A DNA stretch of 64,000 nt from Owenia fusiformis (lineage: Eukaryota; Annelida; Polychaeta; Sabellida; Oweniidae): assembly GCA_903813345.2 (NCBI GenBank), contig CAIIXF020000009.1, positions 8,674,030 through 8,738,029 of the forward strand, in the 5' to 3' direction. This document shows, in pieces, positions 62,001-64,000 of this stretch (its first letter is position 1; each line of letters opens with the position of its first letter). A program made the translations under genes and the position numbers. A model generated the notes under the pieces. The model was not told the DNA's origin. It searched no databases and worked only from the letters and a program-made list of their open reading frames with translations.

Positions 62001-62122
62001 CAAAGCTTATGACTGAATGCTGGCACCATACCCCCGCAGCTAGACTAACTGCCCTCAGGGTCAAGAAAACACTTTTTAAAATGATTGAAAATTATGAACT
62101 GACTACAACCATCAAGGCGTGA
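20005..62122 (+). CDS. BMPR1: BMP type I receptor serine/threonine kinase, 11 exons, 524 aa
   Basis: CDS join: 20005-20086, 45470-45645, 47986-48106, 49004-49118, 53011-53155, 53546-53738, 59767-59958, 60458-60563, 61099-61274, 61591-61721, 61985-62122. All phases agree; 1575 nt. Seen: signal peptide; Cys-rich ectodomain ending [11 protein letters not shown]; one membrane helix (about residues 142-164); GS box [11 protein letters not shown]; Gly loop [15 protein letters not shown] lysine; HRDIKSKN catalytic loop; DLG in place of [13 protein letters not shown]-terminal [11 protein letters not shown]. The L45 loop ADIKGTGGW is of ALK3/6 type, which in known receptors selects SMAD1/5/8. Role: binds BMP ligands with a type II receptor at the cell surface and phosphorylates SMADs. 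The ectodomain shows 11 cysteines rather than the usual 10. Assignment is firm; exon 1 is the least certain part. Confidence 0.95.
22298..22570. repeat. Tandem pair of about 138-bp units
   Basis: Each unit starts with TAAGTGGT(G/A)AAACTTAAT-like sequence and AGTGGTGGTTT (22319, 22459), followed by parallel diverged sequence through TTTTCCA. Confidence 0.65.
26601..26775 (+). repeat. GAGCAGACGGATG intron repeat, full copy
   Basis: Begins ATGGTCATGTTTTGAAATGA, passes GCAAGAAATAA and AATTGTATTGAAATGG, and ends ATGAGCAGACGGATGTTA. Partial copies follow at 27848-27940 and 28670-28766. Confidence 0.65.
27848..27940 (+). repeat. GAGCAGACGGATG intron repeat, 3' part
   Basis: ACACTCTAAATTACATAGAA to TTGAGCAGACGGATGTTTTA. 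Confidence 0.6.
28670..28766 (+). repeat. GAGCAGACGGATG intron repeat, 3' part
   Basis: TTCAAATTTTAGTGAGAAAC to ATGAGCAGACGTATGTTTTG. Confidence 0.55.
30390..31944 (+). mobile_element. 5'-truncated non-LTR retrotransposon (LINE)
   Basis: Runs from a truncation point inside the reverse-transcriptase domain to a (TAAA)n tail at 31928-31944. Sits in BMPR1 intron 1 in the sense direction. An in-frame stop at 30378 marks host sequence. No clear flanking duplication was found by eye. Confidence 0.8.
30396..31784 (+). CDS. LINE reverse transcriptase, C-terminal part (462 aa, partial)
   Basis: Seen: FINPLINLL, then the catalytic motif [12 protein letters not shown], then [17 protein letters not shown] and a thumb-like region. 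Near the end is a CKKC ... HFIMGC zinc-binding motif (C-x2-C-x9-H-x4-C) of the kind found after the RT domain in jockey/CR1-like elements. The endonuclease, ORF1 and first half of the RT are missing, so it cannot mobilise itself. The 462 codons have no stop or frameshift, which points to recent insertion. The ATG is internal, not a true start. Clade not resolved. Confidence 0.85.
   Translation: MCFNADYMYLLFINPLINLLANNNSCKVGSLNVSCVCYADDLAILAIHKSKLIDQLKLANNYANKWRFQFNASKSAIMVFGETKSQKKKRQHSEGTNITIENLVINEENSYKHLGVNVYANNNSDKLRNVNATISDARCNFYACVGARMRNDGLNPLILSKVYQSVMIPKMLYGAEVRSFNKQEVELYEKTHKHMCKSIQNLPQNTPNDACLALLGWRGILYNIELCKLMFCFNILSLGASNIYRNIFIFRVFECLVNHQAGGITKEYITILNKYKLLDNVVSFMYNGCINMSKFLWKKICKNNVRDFEFNSWRQSLSMSIQLQDFRTVQLHVDIPSIWYYLGLKHPELKQKCNMMIKLLCGIHNLEINNHGLPRENRECKKCNNNSLEDLYHFIMGCDNYVDIRKIMIENLIKENPTFKILSCEVLYNIILGMEFPMKNWDNVLIISCKSVSVMYHRRFFS
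32219..32357. mobile_element. CAGTAAAACC MITE, copy 2
   Basis: Ends CAGTAAAACCTG and CAGGTTTACTG, TA on both sides, interior GTGTTCACTA motifs. Within BMPR1 intron 1. Confidence 0.65.
32960..33154. mobile_element. CAGTG-family MITE, complete copy
   Basis: Ends CAGTGATCTCCCCAGC and (complement) GTGGAGAACACTG. Flanked by an exact 6-bp duplication GATATG at 32954-32959 and 33155-33160. The interior has GCACCCACCTGA repeats. Related fragments at 8528-8629, 21262-21370 and 46535-46648. Confidence 0.72.
34293..34477. mobile_element. CAGTGAAACC MITE, copy 3
   Basis: Left end TACAGTGAAACCTC; the right end is decayed, GACAGGTTTTACTA. Interior has repeated TCCGAACA motifs. Within BMPR1 intron 1. Confidence 0.5.
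36532..36745 (+). mobile_element. CAGG-family MITE in BMPR1 intron 1
   Basis: Starts CAGGCCCATAGCCAGG and ends GCTACGGGCCTG. Flanked by AGAGG at 36527-36531 and 36746-36750. Confidence 0.78.
37185..37335 (-). repeat. GAGCAGACGGATG intron repeat, minus copy
   Basis: Plus strand shows the complement: TCCGTCTGCTCAACATGC, TTTCTCTCTTAAATTTGAAT and ATACAATTTAGAGTGTTGAC. Confidence 0.6.
39347..39503 (-). repeat. GAGCAGACGGATG intron repeat, minus copy
   Basis: Complement seen as ACATCCGTTTGCTC, TTTACAATTTAGAGTATGAA and ATTTTGCATTTCAAAACAAG. Confidence 0.6.
41889..42053 (+). repeat. GAGCAGACGGATG intron repeat, full copy
   Basis: TTTTAAAACTGCAAAATAAA to GAGAGAAAATGGGTGAAATA and GAGCAGACGGACATC. 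Confidence 0.62.
42817..42984 (+). mobile_element. CAGG-family MITE in BMPR1 intron 1
   Basis: Starts CAGGCCTGTAGCCAGG and ends CCTGGCTACGGGCCTG. Flanked by TGTCTG (42811-42816) and CGTCTG (42985-42990), five of six bases matching. Confidence 0.78.
44652..44806 (+). repeat. GAGCAGACGGATG intron repeat, copy with altered 3' end
   Basis: ATGGTCATGTTTTCAAATTC, then GTGGAATCAGCAAGGAATAA, then TTTTAGAGAGAAATTGAGTG. The GAGCAGACGG end is replaced. Confidence 0.65.
45470..45645 (+). CDS. BMPR1: BMPR1 exon 2 (ectodomain)
   Basis: Acceptor TGCTTTCAG|TT. Encodes [11 protein letters not shown] to EDEGTILL, the first cysteine cluster of the three-finger ligand-binding fold. Donor TATTG|GTTAGT, phase 0. 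Confidence 0.9.
46535..46648 (-). mobile_element. CAGTG-family MITE, partial minus copy
   Basis: AAGTGGGTGCTGCGCCCACT and GGGGTGATCACTG at the right edge. In BMPR1 intron 2. Confidence 0.5.
47560..47675 (+). repeat. GTTCGGCA-type interspersed repeat, copy 2
   Basis: GACATATTGTTATAG, then GGCAGTTGGTGTTCGGCAG and AACAAATGGC. In BMPR1 intron 2. Confidence 0.55.
47861..47975. repeat. 36-bp tandem repeat abutting the exon 3 acceptor
   Basis: Three units of GTTATTGCATGTTAATATGT plus ATCATAGTGATTAATT start at 47861, 47897 and 47933. A partial fourth unit merges into the pyrimidine tract of the acceptor at 47985. Confidence 0.85.
47986..48106 (+). CDS. BMPR1: BMPR1 exon 3 (ectodomain, CCN box)
   Basis: Acceptor TCTCTTGTAG|TGC. 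Encodes CHGGNEV and [17 protein letters not shown], the family's cysteine box before the membrane. Donor ACAA|GTAAGC. A 36-bp tandem repeat abuts the acceptor. Confidence 0.93.
49004..49118 (+). CDS. BMPR1: BMPR1 exon 4 (transmembrane helix)
   Basis: Acceptor TTTCTTGTAG|GT. Encodes the juxtamembrane segment and the helix [20 protein letters not shown]. Donor TTTAAG|GTATGT, phase 2. Confidence 0.93.
49581..49720. repeat. 28-bp tandem repeat, five units
   Basis: Units TACAGTAAAATGTACAAAAT plus GGAGCACC, four identical and the last with two changes. The first bases resemble the CAGTAAAACC MITE end. Confidence 0.92.
49923..49972. repeat. Inverted repeat with CRE-like arms
   Basis: TGTGACGTCAGCGGG (49923-49937) and its exact complement (49958-49972). 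Each arm holds TGACGTCA. A second inverted repeat, GTCTGCGCA / TGCGCAGAC, follows near 50003. Confidence 0.85.
50354..50524. repeat. 171-bp fold-back palindrome
   Basis: Outer arms ACAAATAGTGACTGCC (50354-50369) and complement (50509-50524). Inner arms 50404-50432 and 50448-50476 are exact over 29 bp. Ends right against copy C of the ACGG-tailed repeat. Confidence 0.88.
50525..51345 (-). mobile_element. ACGG-tailed interspersed repeat, copy C (longest)
   Basis: Minus-orientation copy: CCCATCGAACGAAGTTCGGA, ACGTACGTCCGTCC, three tandem subunits with TTCATATTTGGTATGTGAAT, then GGCTGTTCGATGGGATTCGC and CGCTTTGGCGTTGCC. Includes the block missing from copy A. Confidence 0.78.
51863..52086. repeat. 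AATAC pentanucleotide array
   Basis: Over 200 bp of AATAC units with scattered AATGT and AAAAC variants. Minus-strand reading gives a spurious Tyr-Cys-Ile-Val ORF. Confidence 0.95.
53011..53155 (+). CDS. BMPR1: BMPR1 exon 5 (GS box)
   Basis: Acceptor TCTGTTTCAG|A. Encodes a basic juxtamembrane stretch, [14 protein letters not shown] and [11 protein letters not shown], the segment phosphorylated by type II receptors. Donor CTTTTG|GTAAAA. Confidence 0.96.
53546..53738 (+). CDS. BMPR1: BMPR1 exon 6 (kinase N-lobe)
   Basis: Acceptor TTGTTTTAG|GTG. Encodes [44 protein letters not shown] and RHENIL. Donor ACTTG|GTAGGT, phase 1. Confidence 0.97.
56064..56150. mobile_element. CAGTAAAACC MITE, copy 4 (short)
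   Basis: 87 bp between TA dinucleotides. Ends CAGTAAAACCTATA and AGACAAGTTTTACTG. In BMPR1 intron 6. Confidence 0.65.
56273..56447 (-). repeat. GAGCAGACGGATG intron repeat, minus copy
   Basis: Complement seen as AACATCCGTCTGCTTTTTCG, TTTCTCTCTAAAATTTGATT and CGCATTTTAAAACATGACCG. Confidence 0.66.
57053..57230 (-). repeat. GAGCAGACGGATG intron repeat, minus copy
   Basis: Complement seen as CGTCTGCTTTCACTC, TTTCTCTCTTAAATTTGAAT, TATATAATTTAGAGTGTTTT and TTTTGCATTTTTAAATCA. Confidence 0.64.
59520..59690 (+). repeat. GTTCGGCA-type interspersed repeat, copy 3
   Basis: CATATCTTGTTATAG, then several GGCAGTT/TTCGGCATC units and TTTTGCATGTTAATG. Lies about 80 bp before BMPR1 exon 7. Confidence 0.55.
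59767..59958 (+). CDS. BMPR1: BMPR1 exon 7 (L45 loop to helix E)
   Basis: Acceptor TATATTGCAG|GT. Encodes [32 protein letters not shown] and [16 protein letters not shown]. Contains the ALK3/6-type L45 loop. Confidence 0.97.
60105..60440. repeat. Four tandem copies of an about 86-bp unit in BMPR1 intron 7
   Basis: Landmarks TACATTATATTG(G/A)CCATGG, GGATAATCCCAATATCCT and TTGGATAATCTCTATCACTT recur four times. The last copy is the most diverged. Confidence 0.88.
60458..60563 (+). CDS. BMPR1: BMPR1 exon 8 (catalytic loop)
   Basis: Acceptor TACTTTCAG|GT. Encodes [17 protein letters not shown] and [13 protein letters not shown]. Donor TTAAG|GTAAGC, phase 2. Confidence 0.97.
60640..60920. repeat. 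29-bp minisatellite in BMPR1 intron 8
   Basis: About ten units of CCTCCTGTAAAAAGACTCAA plus TACCCCAAC. Strongly pyrimidine-rich with few variants. Confidence 0.9.
61099..61274 (+). CDS. BMPR1: BMPR1 exon 9 (activation segment)
   Basis: Acceptor TTATTTCAG|T. Encodes [19 protein letters not shown] and [14 protein letters not shown]. Donor TTGGAG|GTAACG, phase 1. Confidence 0.97.
61591..61721 (+). CDS. BMPR1: BMPR1 exon 10 (kinase C-lobe)
   Basis: Acceptor GTGTTTTCAG|GC. Encodes [20 protein letters not shown] and RRPAIPNRW. Donor GATGAG|GTATAA, phase 0. Confidence 0.97.
61985..62122 (+). CDS. BMPR1: BMPR1 exon 11 (C-terminus)
   Basis: Acceptor TTTTTTCAG|TAT. Encodes [20 protein letters not shown] and the tail ending TTTIKA, then TGA at 62120-62122. 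Confidence 0.96.
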   Translation, partial: YQRSMTKLMTECWHHTPAARLTALRVKKTLFKMIENYELTTTIKA

Positions 62123-63194
62123 CATACGACCCCCGTTTAAGTGTTAAGAAGTATGAATTATTCCATTCGGGATTATATTGATACAAAGTATGCTATATTA
62201 GAGAATTTATCGCATCAGTCCTGGAAGATCGGAGAAATAATTTGAGGTGCCTGCACATATTTTAAGTATCAAATCAGATTTGTGTGGATTGACCTGTCAT
62301 AAACAACGAAATGCGTCTCACTACAAAGTTAAGAATGCAGAGTTATAAATTTGCTGCAAAAAAATTTGGAATAATAATTATCTGGCATAAATAAGAAATG
62401 CAGCTCTAATATGGCAGAATCAGAAGTATAGGAAATTTTCATTGTTTCAACATTGAGGGAATGGAGAGAGAGATCAAAGACAGAGATAACGGGTCCTGCC
62501 CCTGATCATATATTGCTATGGCGATCACATTACCCTCATCTGCTGATGGAGCAGTGTAGTAATACTTAAAAGGGATTATATTCTTGGACTATTTTTATGT
62601 CACATGATGTGTCTGCCAAGGCTGAATTTTCCATGTACAATATGATGTAAAATTAAACCATATTAATGCCTATTTTCATCTGAATACCAAAATCATAGAT
62701 AACAACAATGAGATTTTTACTGCAATCTATATTGATTACAGTCTTTATAATTTTAAATGACAATTGACTGTTAAAAAAATTGTCAATTTTGACTGTATTG
62801 AAAATTCTAATCTGTTGAAAGCTTGAAATTTTAACTGTGTTTTGGATGACTTTAATGTTAACAGTGTATTTGAAAATTCTACTAAAATACAGTTAATTGA
62901 CAATTTTTGATTACAGTCTAATGATACATTAAGTGATGAACCATGTAAAGCAATAGAAAGGTCATCTCAATGCAATTTTTCGAGCTTGTCTGTTCAACTG
63001 CATGGTCTTATCAGGTTTTGTCTGATTCTTCTGTTTTGTTAGGACTCAGGTTTGATCAGGGTGTTATGAGGATATCAGACCTTATCAAACCTTGGACAAA
63101 TAGCAATTTTGTTGTTTTCCTGAATATGCTGAAAATAAAAAGACAACTGGCCCAGGTCTAAATGAACTGGACAGTCTAATAGTTTATAATGATA

Positions 63195-63410
63195 ACTTAC
63201 TGTTGAAAATTGTCATTTTTGACAGTCTAGTGAAAATTGTCATTTTTGACAGTCTATTGAAAATTGTCAATTTTGACAGTCTATTGAAAATTGTCAATTT
63301 TGACGTCTATTGAAAATTGTCAATTTTGATGTCTATTGAAAATTGTCAATTTTAACAGTCTATTGAAAGTTTTTAATGGTGACTATTGAAAATTGTCAAT
63401 TATGACTGTG
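63195..63410. repeat. 27-bp tandem repeat, about eight units
   Basis: Units TCTATTGAAAATTGTCAATT plus TTGACAG. Related scattered motifs occur upstream at 62750-62930. Confidence 0.85.
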
Positions 63411-63715
63411 TCTAGGTATACAGGTCAACACTTATGTAGCACCCTTGCGTAGCACCCTTGCTTTGACTTTGACAGTTGACATAACATATGCAGTATTATA
63501 GAGAGCATTGATTGAACAGATAAACCTGAAATACTCCTTTGCATACTCAATTGTGTGGAGATGACCAACAATTTGAATATACACACTCGACGACATTTAA
63601 GTAAATAAATTTATAAATTGAAACATTTACTCAATTAACAAGGAAGATTCGCTCCCAGCATTCCCATGTTATCATTCTTCTGACTGGAATATACTGATTT
63701 GGTAGTGTAATTACC

Positions 63716-63763
63716 ATAATGTTCATCTCACAACTAAATGCATGGTCTGGAGATGAACATTAT
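63716..63763. repeat. 14-bp perfect inverted repeat
   Basis: ATAATGTTCATCTC (63716-63729) and GAGATGAACATTAT (63750-63763), 20-nt loop. Confidence 0.8.
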
Positions 63764-64000
63764 AAAAATAAAATAACAAAACTGGTTTATGCAAATCAAA
63801 ATAGATCATGAAAGGATGCTGGGAGATGATCCTCCTTTTGTAATTAAATAAGCGTCATTCACATCGATCATCTGAACGAGAGCCATATTAAGAAATAAGT
63901 ACTTATTTTCATAAACAACGATTTAGTAATTTTTAAAGTAAAACAATATGTTAGAGGCCCGGCCCTTAAGAATATTTAAGAGTGCACTTGTACATAAGAT

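Larger units (their letters stand above)
62123..64000. other. 3' flank and UTR region of BMPR1
   Basis: Presumed 3' UTR then spacer. An AATAAA lies at 63134-63139 but its use is uncertain. Contains a GTCAATTTTGAC-type tandem array (63195-63410) and a 14-bp inverted repeat (63716-63763). No further gene seen. Confidence 0.45.

Overview
This is nuclear DNA from an animal. It is AT-rich and holds multi-exon genes with GT-AG introns, long introns and many short non-autonomous transposons. A galaxin-like secreted gene, a tail-anchored monoamine-oxidase-family gene and a BMP type I receptor together suggest a marine invertebrate. The phylum cannot be fixed by reading alone.

Three complete protein genes can be assembled exon by exon, each with every splice phase in agreement. 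(1) On the minus strand, 5757 to 750, is a six-exon gene for a secreted 729-residue galaxin-like protein: signal peptide, acidic N-terminal region, about 26 di-cysteine repeats and a tyrosine-rich insert. (2) On the minus strand, 19068 to 7689, is a twelve-exon gene for a 527-residue flavin amine oxidase of the MAO family. It keeps the FAD-linking cysteine and the C-terminal membrane anchor but has lost both tyrosines of the MAO aromatic cage. (3) On the plus strand, 20005 to 62122, is an eleven-exon gene for a 524-residue BMP type I receptor (BMPR1, ALK3/6 class): signal peptide, cysteine-rich ectodomain, one membrane helix, GS box and complete kinase domain. Its first intron is about 25 kb.

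The oxidase and receptor genes are head to head. Their start codons are 936 bp apart, and the space between them carries a 16-bp palindromic ETS-type site, so a shared bidirectional promoter is likely. The galaxin-like gene follows the oxidase gene on the same strand after 1.9 kb.

Nearly everything else is intron or spacer filled with repeats. There is a 5'-truncated LINE with an open 462-codon reverse-transcriptase ORF (30.4-31.9 kb). There are at least three families of short inverted-repeat transposons, several with visible target-site duplications, and a roughly 0.8-kb element ending in an ACGG-rich tract. There are also an intron-dwelling family of about 170 bp in ten or more copies, several fold-back palindromes and about a dozen tandem arrays. 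Two arrays in the oxidase gene grew out of exon edges. One multiplies the acceptor half of exon 5 in 150-bp units; the other multiplies the donor of exon 8 in units of about 31-36 bp. I see no tRNA, rRNA, CRISPR or bacterial-type feature.
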